From Actinopolyspora lacussalsi subsp. righensis (GTDB taxonomy: Bacteria > Actinomycetota > Actinomycetes > Mycobacteriales > Pseudonocardiaceae), in the NCBI RefSeq assembly GCF_900116555.1, contig NZ_FPAT01000012.1:62001-126000 (forward strand): a stretch of 64,000 bases of DNA, given 5' to 3'. Numbering within the stretch: position 1 is the first letter of the stretch; each line of letters starts with the position of its first letter. The notes below the pieces were generated by a model. That model was not told the DNA's origin. It was given only the letters and a program-made list of their open reading frames with translations, and did not search any database. Positions 45,507 through 54,544 of this stretch are shown here, in pieces. The position numbers and the translations under genes were made by a program.

Positions 45507-46265
45507 GTGAACGCGCAGGAATCGCTACGCCCGCTGGTGGGACTCCCGGGTGTGCCGGAGGCGATCGACGCGGCGAGGGCCGCGATCGACGAGGTCCACG
45601 AACACCCGACGAACCGTAGGGGCTGGGCGACCACGGCGGCGGAGGCTTCGGTGCGCGCGGCGCGTGCCTCCGCGGCGGTGGCCGGTGGGGCCACCGAGAT
45701 CCCCGAGGGCGGCGAGGTCACCGATCCGCTGCTGGCGGGCTCGCTGCGGGCCGCCGAAGCGCTGGGCCCGCTGTTGCCGACCTGGCAACGCGCCCCGCTG
45801 CAGGCCCTGGCCCGACTGCACGTGCTGGCCGCGGCCGATCTCGTGGGGGCGGACGAGCAGGAACGCCTCGGGCGTCCACGCGCCGACCCGGAGGTCTCGA
45901 CACGGCTGGACCTGCTGGCCAGGATGATCACCGAACTCGGTGGGCAGGCGCAGGGCACGGTCCCCGGTCCGGTGCAGGCCGCCGTGGTGCACGGGGAACT
46001 GCTGGCGCTGGCCCCCTTCGGAGAGGTCGACGGGGTGATCGCGCGAGCGGCGGCACGCCTGACCGTGATCGGCAGCGGCCTGGACCCCAAGGGGCTCGTC
46101 GTTCCGGAAGTGTCCCATTTTCGCAGGCAGCAGGAGTACGCTTCGGCCGCGGCCGGATTCGCCTCGGGCGAGAGCGATGGGGTGGCCGCCTGGATCGTGT
46201 ACTGCTGCCGCTCGTTGGAGACCGGCTCCAAGGAAGCGAAGTCGATCGCCGACTCCGTCGGGTGA
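45507..46265 (+). CDS. Fic-like actinobacterial protein (often annotated oxidoreductase)
   Basis: A 252-residue helical protein. Around residues 150-195 it reads VVHGELLALAPFGEVDGVIARAAARL in pieces; the segment APFGEVDGVIARA matches the layout of the Fic motif HPFxxGNGR but lacks the catalytic His, the Gly-Asn-Gly and is therefore unlikely to transfer AMP. A TATA-like TAGCGT at 45493-45498 lies eight bases before GTG 45507. Role unknown. Confidence 0.55.
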   Translation: MNAQESLRPLVGLPGVPEAIDAARAAIDEVHEHPTNRRGWATTAAEASVRAARASAAVAGGATEIPEGGEVTDPLLAGSLRAAEALGPLLPTWQRAPLQALARLHVLAAADLVGADEQERLGRPRADPEVSTRLDLLARMITELGGQAQGTVPGPVQAAVVHGELLALAPFGEVDGVIARAAARLTVIGSGLDPKGLVVPEVSHFRRQQEYASAAAGFASGESDGVAAWIVYCCRSLETGSKEAKSIADSVG

Positions 46266-46307
46266 GCCGGGTGGCGAAGTCGTACCAGGAGACGAAGGGT
46301 TGAGAGG

Positions 46308-47234
46308 TTGAAACGGATCCTGCTGGACTGCGATCCCGGCATCGACGACGCGCTGGCGATAGCCCTGGCGCACGGTTCGCCCGAGCTGGAGGTCGTCGGG
46401 ATAACCACGGTGGCGGGCAATGTGGGGCTGGAGCACACCACGCCGAACGCGCTGAGCCTGACCGAGTTCTACGGCATGGACGTGCCGGTGGCTCGCGGCG
46501 CCGACCGACCGCTGCTGCGCGCACCGGACACCGCCTCCACCGTGCACGGCGCCACCGGCCTGGGCGACGTGGTGCTGCCCACGGCGAAGTCCGAGCCTGA
46601 TACGCGGCACGCGGTGGACTTCATCATAGACACGGTCGCGGCTTCCCCCGGCGAGATCAGCCTGGTGGCCGTGGGGCCGCTGACCAACGTCGCGCTGGCG
46701 CTGCGCAAGGAACCCCGGCTGGCCGAGTGGGTGCGCGAGTTCGTCGTCATGGGTGGTTCCTACACGCGTGGCAACCTCACCCCGGCCGCCGAGTTCAACA
46801 TCGGGGCCGACCCGGAGGCGGCGAGCGTGGTCTTCGACGCGCCGTGGGAGCCTGTGATGTTCGGGCTCGATCTGACGCACCAGGCGAGGGCGACCTCCGA
46901 GGTCAGGCAACGCTTCGTCGGGCTGGGGAAGTTGCAGGAGGAACTGCTCTCCCCCTGCCTGGACTTCTACGGCAGCAATCGGCAGTACCGGGACGAGGGA
47001 CCGGCCATCCACGACGCGTGCGCGGTGGCGCACGTGATCGCGCCGGAACTGTTCACCACGGTGCGTGCCCGGGTGGACGTGGAGACCTCCGGTCGGTTCA
47101 CCTCGGGGATGACGGTCACCGACTTCGCCCCGGAAGCCGACCACAACGCGCTGGTGGCCACCGCGCTCGAGCAGCGTGCCTTCTGGGACCTGCTCACCGA
47201 GGCCTTCGAACGCGTGGCGAGCTCGATGCCGTGA
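46308..47234 (+). CDS. Inosine/uridine-preferring nucleoside hydrolase
   Basis: A 308-residue nucleoside N-ribohydrolase: the Ca-binding motif DCDPGIDDALAIALAHG at the N terminus, GPLTNVALAL, AAEFNIGADPEAA and the C-terminal HDACAVAHVI. It releases bases from ribonucleosides for salvage in the cytosol. The start is a TTG directly after GAGAGG; AAGGG is a little further upstream. Confidence 0.9.
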   Translation: MKRILLDCDPGIDDALAIALAHGSPELEVVGITTVAGNVGLEHTTPNALSLTEFYGMDVPVARGADRPLLRAPDTASTVHGATGLGDVVLPTAKSEPDTRHAVDFIIDTVAASPGEISLVAVGPLTNVALALRKEPRLAEWVREFVVMGGSYTRGNLTPAAEFNIGADPEAASVVFDAPWEPVMFGLDLTHQARATSEVRQRFVGLGKLQEELLSPCLDFYGSNRQYRDEGPAIHDACAVAHVIAPELFTTVRARVDVETSGRFTSGMTVTDFAPEADHNALVATALEQRAFWDLLTEAFERVASSMP

Positions 47235-47346
47235 GCCCGGAAGGACCGAACGTGAGCCAGGAAGGGCCCGGCGGGGTTCCGGAGTGACGAGGGCGACACG
47301 GGCGACGTAGCGGAATACTCCGTTCCGCCGTGGTGTCCCAACAGTC

Positions 47347-48408
47347 GTGAGCATGCTGTTCGAACCGATCAAGTTCCGCGACATCGAGATCAGGAACCGC
47401 GCCTGGGTCGCCCCCATGTGCCAGTACTCGGCCACCGAAGGTGTCCCGGACGACTGGCACCTGGTTCATCTGGGCCAGTTCGCCACCGGAGGGGCCGGGC
47501 TGGTGCTGAGCGAGGCGACCGCCGTGGTCCCGGAGGGCAGGATCAGTCCCGCCGACACCGGCCTTTACAACGACGAACAGGTCGCCGCGTGGCGCAGGAT
47601 CACCGACTTCCTGCGTGCGCAGGGCGCCACTCCGGGCGTGCAACTGGCCCACGCCGGTCGCAAGGCCTCGGCGAACGCTCCCTGGAACGGCGACTACGCC
47701 GTCCCCGAAACCGAGGGTGGCTGGCCGACGGTGAGCTCCACCGACCGGGCGTTCGGGGAGCTGGCCGCGCCGCGCGCGCTGCGCACCGAGGAGGTCGCGG
47801 CGTTGCCCGCCGACTTCGCCGCCGCGGCCCGGCGGGCCGACGAGGCGGGCTTCGACGTGGTCGAGCTGCACTTCGCGCACGGCTACCTGGTGCACCAGTT
47901 CTGCTCCCCGCTGGCCAACGACCGCGCCGACGAGTACGGCGGCGACTTCGAGGGCAGGACACGGCTGGCGCTGGAGATCGTCGAGGCGGTACGCGCGGTG
48001 TGGCCCGCGGGCAAACCGCTGTTCGTGCGGCTCTCGGCGACCGACTGGGTCGAGGGCGGCTGGACCGGCGACGACTCGGTGCGGCTGGCCGAGCTGCTGG
48101 CCGAGCGCGGCGTGGACCTGATCGACGCGTCCTCGGGCGGAATCGAACCCGGGGTGTCCATCCCGGTCGGGCCCGGTTTCCAGGTGCCGTACGCGCGCCG
48201 GATCCGCCAGGAGGGGAAGGTATCCACCGGCGCCGTGGGGATGATCACTTCGCCGGAGCAGGCCGAGGAGATCGTGGCCTCGGGCTCGGCCGACGCGGTG
48301 CTGCTCGCGCGCGAACTGCTGCGCGACCCGCACTGGCCGCTGCACGCGGCCGACCGGCTGCACGCCGACTCGCCCTGGCCGAAGCAGTACGAGCGGGCGG
48401 CGCGCTGA
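47347..48408 (+). CDS. NADH:flavin oxidoreductase, Old Yellow Enzyme (YqjM-like)
   Basis: A 353-residue FMN enzyme of the thermophilic-like OYE class: Cys25 in MCQYSA tunes the flavin, His175 and His178 in LHFAHGYLVHQF bind substrate, and GWTGDDSVRLA and ALLARELLRDPHW complete the barrel. Such enzymes reduce activated C=C bonds with NADPH. GTG 47347 or ATG 47353 are both possible. Confidence 0.92.
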   Translation: MSMLFEPIKFRDIEIRNRAWVAPMCQYSATEGVPDDWHLVHLGQFATGGAGLVLSEATAVVPEGRISPADTGLYNDEQVAAWRRITDFLRAQGATPGVQLAHAGRKASANAPWNGDYAVPETEGGWPTVSSTDRAFGELAAPRALRTEEVAALPADFAAAARRADEAGFDVVELHFAHGYLVHQFCSPLANDRADEYGGDFEGRTRLALEIVEAVRAVWPAGKPLFVRLSATDWVEGGWTGDDSVRLAELLAERGVDLIDASSGGIEPGVSIPVGPGFQVPYARRIRQEGKVSTGAVGMITSPEQAEEIVASGSADAVLLARELLRDPHWPLHAADRLHADSPWPKQYERAAR

Positions 48409-48452
48409 CCGCCACCCCACCGGCCGGACACCGGCACGATCTCGGAGCGGCC

Positions 48453-48482
48453 CCTCGTACATTTCGCGAGAAATGTACGAGG
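48453..48482. repeat. 30-bp palindrome with element-A core
   Basis: CCTCGTACATTTC-GCGA-GAAATGTACGAGG, perfect 13-bp arms. The centre TTTCGCGAGAAA matches the palindromes of element A, but no long hairpin follows. It lies between the OYE gene and the left ABC-cassette repeat and may end OYE transcription. Confidence 0.85.
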
Positions 48483-48574
48483 CGCCGCTCGGAATGTCAG
48501 CCGGTAGCGGTGGAGCTCCGCTCGTCCTTGAGCGAACCGCGAATCATCTCGCGGAGGCCCTCGCTTCCCTCGTG
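48481..48574. repeat. Left direct repeat (94 bp) of the ABC cassette
   Basis: About 91 percent identical to 51517-51610 in the same orientation. It contains the last 26 codons of a DUF1059 gene on the minus strand and a little downstream sequence. Confidence 0.85.
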
Positions 48575-48600
48575 ACACACTCGGACCGCCGGGGTGATCA
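48497..48600 (-). pseudogene. Truncated DUF1059 gene end
   Basis: The minus strand encodes LREMIRGSLKDERSS and STATG before the stop, the same end as the intact DUF1059 protein at 51533, with changes just upstream (CHEGSEG for GHEDTED). Upstream of that the similarity and the two conserved cysteines are lost, so this is a remnant. Confidence 0.8.
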
Positions 48601-48624
48601 ACAGATTCAAAGGGGCTGTACCGC

Positions 48625-49392
48625 TTGGACGTGGAGCTGGACCGGGTGACTTTCCGGTACGGACGGCACACCGCGTTGCACGACGTCTCGTGGACCTTCG
48701 GGAAGGGAGTCAACGGCTTACTGGGGCCGAACGGCGCCGGCAAGACGACTTTGCTCTCGCTGCTCACCACCGTTTCCCTTCCCTCCGAGGGACGAATACT
48801 GCTGAGCGGGAACGACTTGGGCACCTCGCAGGGCCGCACGGCAGCACGAAAACTGCTCGGTTACGTCCCACAGCGGTTCTCGCTCGCCTCCGAGATGCGG
48901 ACCCGTGACACGGTCGCCTACGCGGGATGGATCAACGGTCTGCCCGACGCGGAATGTCTACCCGCCGCGGAACGCGCTCTGAAATCGGTATCGCTGTCCG
49001 AATACGCACGCCTACGGGTACGAAAGCTCTCCGGTGGCCAACGGCAACGTCTCGGTCTCGCGGCCGCTTTGGTGCACGATCCATCTGTCCTCGTGCTGGA
49101 CGAACCCACAGTGGGCCTGGATCCGGGGCAGCGACTACGGCTGCGGGAGCTGCTCGGCGAACTCGGCGAGCAACGAACCGTCCTGCTGTCCAGCCATCTG
49201 CTCGAGGACATCGCGCAACTGTGCGGGACCGTCGCCGTTCTCGCCGCGGGACGCCTCGCTTTCGCGGGCGGTAACGAGGAGTTCCACGGACTCCTGGAAG
49301 CCAACGCCCCGGAGTCGACCTCATCGGCATTGGGTTCCCCGTTCGAACGTGCCTATGACGCGCTGGTGAACAGCCTGGGGGTGGCCGAATGA
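48625..49392 (+). CDS. ABC transporter ATP-binding protein
   Basis: A 255-residue ATPase with Walker A GPNGAGKTT (residues 34-42), Q-loop GYVPQRF, signature LSGGQRQRLG, Walker B VLVLDEPTVGLDPGQ and the switch His in SSHLLED. Its build (short, with a C-terminal extension) is that of ABC-2-type exporters. TTG 48625 has AGGGG ten bases upstream; GTG 48631 is an alternative. The stop overlaps the permease start by four bases. First gene of a three-gene unit bounded by direct repeats. Confidence 0.9.
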   Translation: MDVELDRVTFRYGRHTALHDVSWTFGKGVNGLLGPNGAGKTTLLSLLTTVSLPSEGRILLSGNDLGTSQGRTAARKLLGYVPQRFSLASEMRTRDTVAYAGWINGLPDAECLPAAERALKSVSLSEYARLRVRKLSGGQRQRLGLAAALVHDPSVLVLDEPTVGLDPGQRLRLRELLGELGEQRTVLLSSHLLEDIAQLCGTVAVLAAGRLAFAGGNEEFHGLLEANAPESTSSALGSPFERAYDALVNSLGVAE

Positions 49393-50711
49393 TCCGCCCA
49401 TCCCGCTGGCCACTGGGTTCACTGCCGCTCCTGCTGCCGGCGGTATCGATCACCCTGGCGGTGTTCTCACACACATTGGAAATGTTTTCCTGGCCTTACC
49501 AGGTGTGGGCGCGCACCTCACAGCAATTCGTCTCCGAACCGTTGATCTTCGCGGTACCGCTCAGCGCCGCCGCCGCGGCCTACGCCGCGGGACGTCTGAC
49601 CGCTCCGGACCGGATCACCAATCTGGCCAGCTCGCTCCGCAGCGGCGCACCGATCGCGATCCGTCAGCTCGGTTTGCTCGGTGGTGTCTTCACCGGCAGC
49701 TACGTATTGGGCATGGTCCCGCTGGTGGTGCTGACGACCCTGACAGCTCATGCGGGAGGCCCCAGCCCGCTCCCAGTACTCACCGGGCTGTTGAGCGTGT
49801 TCACCGCCACCGCGGTCGGATACTTCGCCGGAGTGCTGGCGACCACAGCATGGGTCAGCCCGTTGATATTGGTGCTCGGTTTCCTGGCGATCCAGCTCAA
49901 CATGGCCAGCCAAGGTAATTTCCGCGCGATCGTCCCGGTCACGTACGACGGCGCGGGGGTGGGACAGACCGCGAACCTGTCCGTTGTCGGCTATCGCCTG
50001 GCGTTCCTGTTGCTGGTCACGACCGCGACAAGCCTCATGGCCTCCCGCGCACTGGCACGCTCACGCCGATGGAAGATCCCGTCCTGGAGCACCGGGGGAC
50101 TGATCGTGCTGGTGCTCGCGATGTTGCTGGCGCCGCTCGGCACTGATCCCCGACTCGCCGAAGCGGCTTCCGAACCACCACGAACCTGCCGGACCGAGGC
50201 GGGGGTCCGCTACTGCGTACATCAGGCCCACCAGCCGGAGCTCGACGAATTGATCGCTGCCGCTGAACCGGTCTATCAGGCCTACGGCAACGTGCCCACG
50301 CACGGTGAACAAGTCTGGGACAGTGCGCTGCTGGGCGGATCCCGGGCTGATTCGAGACCCGACGGCATCGTCGGTGTCGGAATCCGAGTCCGCGCTGATA
50401 TGGCCAGCTCTACGAGGAGCCTGCAACGGCAGATCGGTTACGGGCTGGCCGGTTCTCCCGCCTGCGCGGTTCGGTTCCCCGAGCGTGCCCAACCCGACAT
50501 GGCTCGTACCGTGCTCGAATCCCGACACCCGGCGGACATCGCCACTGAGCTGTCCTACTGGCTGGCGGGCCGTGCCGAACAGACCAGCGGCTTGCGCCCG
50601 AGGATCTCCGACATTCCGGCTTTCGGCACTGCCTCGAAGCAGGAGGTCCGAACCTGGCTCGCCGCTCGCGAACGGCGAATCACCGAATGCGCGCTGGACA
50701 GCAGACCATGA
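49389..50711 (+). CDS. ABC exporter membrane protein with extracytoplasmic domain
   Basis: A 440-residue protein with six or seven membrane segments in the first 245 residues and a hydrophilic C-terminal domain of about 190 residues (TEAGVRYCVHQAHQPELDEL onward). The latter probably lies outside, with three cysteines that could form disulfides. No known substrate family. Start and stop both overlap neighbours (ATGA), so the unit is one operon. The outer domain suggests recognition of a peptide or wall component; this is inference. Confidence 0.75.
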   Translation: MIRPSRWPLGSLPLLLPAVSITLAVFSHTLEMFSWPYQVWARTSQQFVSEPLIFAVPLSAAAAAYAAGRLTAPDRITNLASSLRSGAPIAIRQLGLLGGVFTGSYVLGMVPLVVLTTLTAHAGGPSPLPVLTGLLSVFTATAVGYFAGVLATTAWVSPLILVLGFLAIQLNMASQGNFRAIVPVTYDGAGVGQTANLSVVGYRLAFLLLVTTATSLMASRALARSRRWKIPSWSTGGLIVLVLAMLLAPLGTDPRLAEAASEPPRTCRTEAGVRYCVHQAHQPELDELIAAAEPVYQAYGNVPTHGEQVWDSALLGGSRADSRPDGIVGVGIRVRADMASSTRSLQRQIGYGLAGSPACAVRFPERAQPDMARTVLESRHPADIATELSYWLAGRAEQTSGLRPRISDIPAFGTASKQEVRTWLAARERRITECALDSRP

Positions 50712-51343
50712 CGACATTACGGCTTGTCCTGCTCGCGCGACGGGTACCTATGCTCCTGCTGCTCGTCGTCGCCGTAACAGGCGTGTCGTATGCGTTCTAC
50801 CGCACTGCCATCAACGTCGATCTCGGTGTGAATCCGTTCGCCCGCCCGCACAAGATCCCCACTCCTGAACTGATCGCCGTGGTCACAGGCGTACTGGCGA
50901 GCGCGATACTGCGACCACGCTGTTGGGAGTGGGAGCGGCTGGGTGGAATCAGGGTCAGACTGCTCGCTGTCGTGCTGGCCGCGACGGCCATCGCGCTGCC
51001 GGTGCTACCCGCACTCGTCGGAAAGCACACGATGCCCGCCGGAATCGACCTCTGGTGGATACTGCCGAACACGCTCACGATGGGCGGGTTCACGCTGCTG
51101 CTGTCGGCGTTGCTGGGCCCCCCGCTCGGCGGGGCTGTGAGTATCGCCGGATACTTCGCCCTGGCGCTCACCGACAATCTGCTCACCAACGTCGAACCAT
51201 ATCTTCCCCTGACGATGTACCCGGCGCAGCACGGAAAGTGGGTTCCCGCCCTGTGTCTGGTGCCCACCGCGTTGGCTGTGCACTTCGTAACTCGAGGACT
51301 CAGCTCCTGGGCATACCGGCTCGAACGCAACAGCGGAACGTGA
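50708..51343 (+). CDS. ABC exporter second membrane protein
   Basis: A 211-residue protein with about six membrane segments (VPMLLLLVVAVTGVSYAFY; IRVRLLAVVLAATAIALPVL; LTMGGFTLLLSALLGPPLGG; AVSIAGYFALALTDNLL; and others). No recognised family. ATG 50708 overlaps the preceding stop by four bases. A strong hairpin follows at 51409-51460. Confidence 0.75.
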   Translation: MTTLRLVLLARRVPMLLLLVVAVTGVSYAFYRTAINVDLGVNPFARPHKIPTPELIAVVTGVLASAILRPRCWEWERLGGIRVRLLAVVLAATAIALPVLPALVGKHTMPAGIDLWWILPNTLTMGGFTLLLSALLGPPLGGAVSIAGYFALALTDNLLTNVEPYLPLTMYPAQHGKWVPALCLVPTALAVHFVTRGLSSWAYRLERNSGT

Positions 51344-51408
51344 GCGGGCATCAGGAACAGCCAACGGGAAGGCACCGGACCGTTTCCTCCGCTCTCGAAA
51401 TCGAGAAC

Positions 51409-51460
51409 CGGGCGGTGGCGTCGCGGGCGCGGGAGCTCCGCACGGCGACGCCACCGCCCG
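51409..51460 (+). terminator. Strong hairpin after the ABC operon
   Basis: Perfect 16-bp arms (51409-51424 beginning CGGGCGGTGG, and 51445-51460) around a 20-base loop; no T run follows. It lies 66 bp after the last ABC gene and before the right direct repeat, so it belongs to the cassette. Confidence 0.75.
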
Positions 51461-51516
51461 TCCCCTACCGGATCCGTACGGGATTCCGGCCCCTCCCCAG
51501 GGGTGTTCGCGGGCTC

Positions 51517-51610
51517 GGCGCCGCTCCGAACGTCAGCCGGTAGCGGTGGAGCTCCGTTCGTCCTTGAGCGAACCGCGAATCATCTCGCGAAGGTCCTCGG
51601 TGTCCTCGTG
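51517..51610. repeat. Right direct repeat (94 bp) of the ABC cassette
   Basis: Counterpart of 48481-48574; here it covers the 3' end of the intact DUF1059 gene. The roughly 2.9 kb between the repeats hold only the ABC operon and its terminator. Confidence 0.85.
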
Positions 51611-51730
51611 GCCGTGCACCGAGACCGCGTGCTCGGCCGCGGCCCGCACCACCTCGTTCTCCTCACCGGTGATCGTCAGCGTGCAGTTCACGACGCTGGG
51701 GGTTTCCCTGCAATCGGCGATCTTTCGCAC
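51533..51730 (-). CDS. DUF1059 family small protein
   Basis: A 65-residue DUF1059 protein: VRKIADCRETPSVVNC with its two cysteines, then TLTITGEENEVVRAAAEHAV and HGHEDTEDLREMIRG. The conserved Cys and His residues suggest metal binding; function unknown. GTG 51730 matches the usual family start. Its 3' end is duplicated at 48481-48574. Downstream of dps on the same strand. Confidence 0.85.
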   Translation of the reverse strand: MRKIADCRETPSVVNCTLTITGEENEVVRAAAEHAVSVHGHEDTEDLREMIRGSLKDERSSTATG

Positions 51731-51765
51731 CGTTCTCGCCTCCACGCACGATGTGTGACGGAAAA

Positions 51766-52251
51766 TCAACTACCCGAGAGCTTGGCCTGCCACATCCAGT
51801 GGGCCTCCTCCAACTTGGCGGCGATCGAGATCAGCAGGTCCTGGGTTACCAGGTCGGTCTTGTCGGTCTCGTCGATCCGCGCACGCAACCGCCTGATCAA
51901 CTTCCCGAGGGTCTCGACGATCGCCGCGATCACGTCGTGGTCCTGGCGCCACCCCGAGTCGAACTCCGGCACGCCCGAGCTCTCGGCCACGGTGCCCGCC
52001 CGCGCGTCGGGGGAAACACCGATCGTCGCCGCACGTTCGGCGACGCTGTCGGCGAACTCCCTGGCGTTGCTGACCAGCTCGTCCAGCTGCAGGTGAACAC
52101 TGCGGAAATCGCTGCCCACCACGTTCCAATGCGCCTGTTTGGCAACCAGATGCAGGTCGACGAGGTCAACCAGGGTGGCCTGGAGAGACTTGGCGGTGAT
52201 GTCGCGCTCGGCTTCGGCCAACGGACTGGTGATCGGACCCTTTTCGGCCAT
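51766..52251 (-). CDS. dps: Dps-family ferritin-like DNA/iron protection protein
   Basis: A 161-residue Dps. The intersubunit ferroxidase ligands are all present with correct spacing: His41 and His53 on one side (KQAHWNVVG, SVHLQLDEL), Asp57, and Asp68 with Glu72 (ADSVAERA). It oxidises Fe(II) with peroxide and stores iron. AGGAGGT lies eight bases before ATG 52251; the longer frame to 52476 is not coding-like. Confidence 0.93.
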   Translation of the reverse strand: MAEKGPITSPLAEAERDITAKSLQATLVDLVDLHLVAKQAHWNVVGSDFRSVHLQLDELVSNAREFADSVAERAATIGVSPDARAGTVAESSGVPEFDSGWRQDHDVIAAIVETLGKLIRRLRARIDETDKTDLVTQDLLISIAAKLEEAHWMWQAKLSGS

Positions 52252-52400
52252 TTCGTCGTACCTCCTCGCAATCCCCGGTGTGACATCGGATACGGGGGAC
52301 TGCAGGAGGCGTACCCGGAGGGGCCCGTTCCGAAACGGCTCGTGGAGCTTTTCGGCGGGATCGACGAACGGGGGGGGGCGGTGTGACGGGAAGAGCCGCG

Positions 52401-52955
52401 TCAGCTTCCGAGGGCGAACTCCGCCACCTGCTCCCCGATGGTGTGCAGTGTCGAGGCGACCTTGGCATCGGCGCACTCGCCGCCGGGCCCGAGCCCGGTC
52501 TCGGCCGAGTTCACGGCCGCCCCCAACGGGGTCGGCCAGCCCCGCAGCGCGTGGGCCACCGAACGTAACGCCTGCAACGTGGTCACGGTCGCCTGCCAGC
52601 CGTACGCGATACCGACGCAGCCGACGGCACGTCCCTGCAGATACGGACGCTCGTCCTCGCGCAGGTCCTCCGCGTAGTCGAGGGCGTTCTTCACCAGCCC
52701 GGAAACGGTGCCGTGGTAACCGGGCGAGGCGAGCACCACCCCGTCGGCATCGCGAAGGGCCCGCACCAGCGCCCGGGCGTTGGCGGTCCGCTCGGACACC
52801 GACGTGTCGAAGAACGGCATGATCAGCTCTTCACCGGTTATGGCCTGCACCTTGGCGCCGCTGTCCCTGGCGCCCGCCAACACGGCCTGCAGGGCCCGTT
52901 CGGATTGCGAGTCGGCTCGGACCGAACCACCGATCCCCACTACGGTCACAGCCAT
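52401..52955 (-). CDS. NADPH-dependent FMN reductase
   Basis: A 184-residue flavodoxin-fold reductase: VVGIGGSVRADSQSERAL binds the FMN phosphate and ASPGYHGTVSGLVKNALDY is the family signature. Probably reduces FMN, quinones or azo compounds. GGAAGGA lies eight bases before ATG 52955, which is preferred over GTG 52961. Confidence 0.9.
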   Translation of the reverse strand: MAVTVVGIGGSVRADSQSERALQAVLAGARDSGAKVQAITGEELIMPFFDTSVSERTANARALVRALRDADGVVLASPGYHGTVSGLVKNALDYAEDLREDERPYLQGRAVGCVGIAYGWQATVTTLQALRSVAHALRGWPTPLGAAVNSAETGLGPGGECADAKVASTLHTIGEQVAEFALGS

Positions 52956-53211
52956 CGACACAATCCTTCCTCACCCGCACGGGTGCACAACCCGCCCCGT
53001 GAACCACGCGATCGATTACCTGATGTCACCACATCGGCAAGCACCCTTACACGATCGGTCGCCCTGCCGGGAGCGACCAGCCCCGCAACGGTAAAAGTTG
53101 AAGCGCGGTCGAGGTCAATTGTCCACCGCGTGTCTCGCACCACGCACTACCCATCGGTAGCCTCCGCGTAGTGCACATCACACAGTAACGGTCCCGTGGA
53201 AAGGTCCAGCC

Positions 53212-54294
53212 GTGTCCAAGGTTCTCGATGCCATTCCCGCCTCGGTACAACAACGTGCCCAGTCAGCCGTACTGCTGAGCCTGCTCCGGCTCCCGCGCCC
53301 GCTGCTGCGGCGCGTCGCCGGGCCGCCCACGCGGGTCGACGGCCAGGAACTGGCGCTGGAAGTACAAGCACTGCTGCGGTTGCAGGCACTGGCAGGTCAG
53401 GAACGCATGGCCGCCGACACTCCGGAGAAGGCCCGCGCGGGCATGGCGCAGGGCATCGAGGTCGTCCGCGGTGCGGGAGTTTCCGGGGTCCAGGTCAGCA
53501 AACGCACCGTGTCCGCGGGCTCGGGCGAGCTGCCCGCCAGGCTGTACCGCCCGGAGGGCCGCACCGAGCCGAGCACGTTGCTCGTCTTCTACCACGGCGG
53601 CGGTTGGGTCGTGGGTGATCTCGACACCCACGACGAGCTGTGCCGGTTCCTCGCCAAACACGCCGACATCAGGGTGCTCTCGGTGGACTACCGGCTGGCG
53701 CCCGAACACCCCTTCCCCGCGGCGGCCGAGGACGCGGTCGACGCGTACCAGTACGTGCTGGAGAACGCCGAGGACCTCGGTTCCAGCGCCGACTCGATCG
53801 CGGTGGGCGGGGACAGCGCGGGAGGAAATCTGGCGGCCGTGGTCTCGCAGCACGCCACCGCGAACGGGCTCAAGAGCCCCGTGCTGCAGCTGCTGCTGTA
53901 TCCGGCCACGGATGCGGGCACCCGGCGCCGCTCCCGCGAGCTGTTCGGGAACGGCTTCCTGCTCACCGACGGGGACATGGACTGGTTCATGGACATGTAC
54001 CAGCCCGAGGTCTCCGCACGGAGCGACCAGCGGCTCTCGGTACTGCGCAACGAGGACCTCACCGGGCTGGCACCCACGGTGCTGATCACGGCGGGCTTCG
54101 ATCCGCTGCGGGACGAGGGCGAGGAGTACGGCAGGCGGCTGTCCGAGGCCGGTGTACCGGTCATCTCCCGCAGGTTCCCCGACCTCATCCACGGTTTCGC
54201 GAACCTGTTCGGAGCCAGCCCCAGGCTGCGGGAGGCGATGTTCGAGATCGTCGGAGAGCTGCGAGCCGGACTCTCCCTCCACTCCGGAGGTTAG
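53212..54294 (+). CDS. Alpha/beta hydrolase, hormone-sensitive-lipase type
   Basis: A 360-residue esterase/lipase of family IV: HGGGW at 128-132 (oxyanion hole), nucleophile Ser202 in GDSAGG, acid Asp297 in GFDPLRDE, His327 in IHGF. The first 90 residues form the helical cap. No signal peptide. GGAAAGG lies seven bases before GTG 53212. Confidence 0.92.
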   Translation: MSKVLDAIPASVQQRAQSAVLLSLLRLPRPLLRRVAGPPTRVDGQELALEVQALLRLQALAGQERMAADTPEKARAGMAQGIEVVRGAGVSGVQVSKRTVSAGSGELPARLYRPEGRTEPSTLLVFYHGGGWVVGDLDTHDELCRFLAKHADIRVLSVDYRLAPEHPFPAAAEDAVDAYQYVLENAEDLGSSADSIAVGGDSAGGNLAAVVSQHATANGLKSPVLQLLLYPATDAGTRRRSRELFGNGFLLTDGDMDWFMDMYQPEVSARSDQRLSVLRNEDLTGLAPTVLITAGFDPLRDEGEEYGRRLSEAGVPVISRRFPDLIHGFANLFGASPRLREAMFEIVGELRAGLSLHSGG

Positions 54295-54317
54295 AGCTCC
54301 CGGGCGCGGCGTGCGTA

Positions 54318-54352
54318 GCTGGTCGCTCGGCGGAACCTCTCGTACGGCTCTC
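54318..54352. repeat. Fragment of element A (inverted)
   Basis: Matches the outer arm of the hairpin as in copy 2 (GGCGGAACCTCTCG, ACGGCTCTCGCTGCG) and then breaks off about 40 bp before element B copy 2. Confidence 0.7.
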
Positions 54353-54392
54353 GCTGCGTTACTGGTTCGGCCGCTCTGGCGCGGTGGTCGGT

Positions 54393-54500
54393 TAGCCGGC
54401 ACGTGAGTCGGCGCCTTGCGGCGTTGGGCCGGCTCTTGAGTAGCGACCTACGCGGCGAGCGGCCCGGCCTCGCGATGCATCCGACTCACGCACCGGGGAC
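54393..54500. repeat. Element B, copy 2 (108 bp)
   Basis: Identical to 39785-39892 except for two bases. It lies between the element A fragment and element A copy 5. Confidence 0.9.
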
Positions 54501-54544
54501 GATCCCGCTGCGTCGCTCATGGTCACTTCCCGAGGGGTGATACT

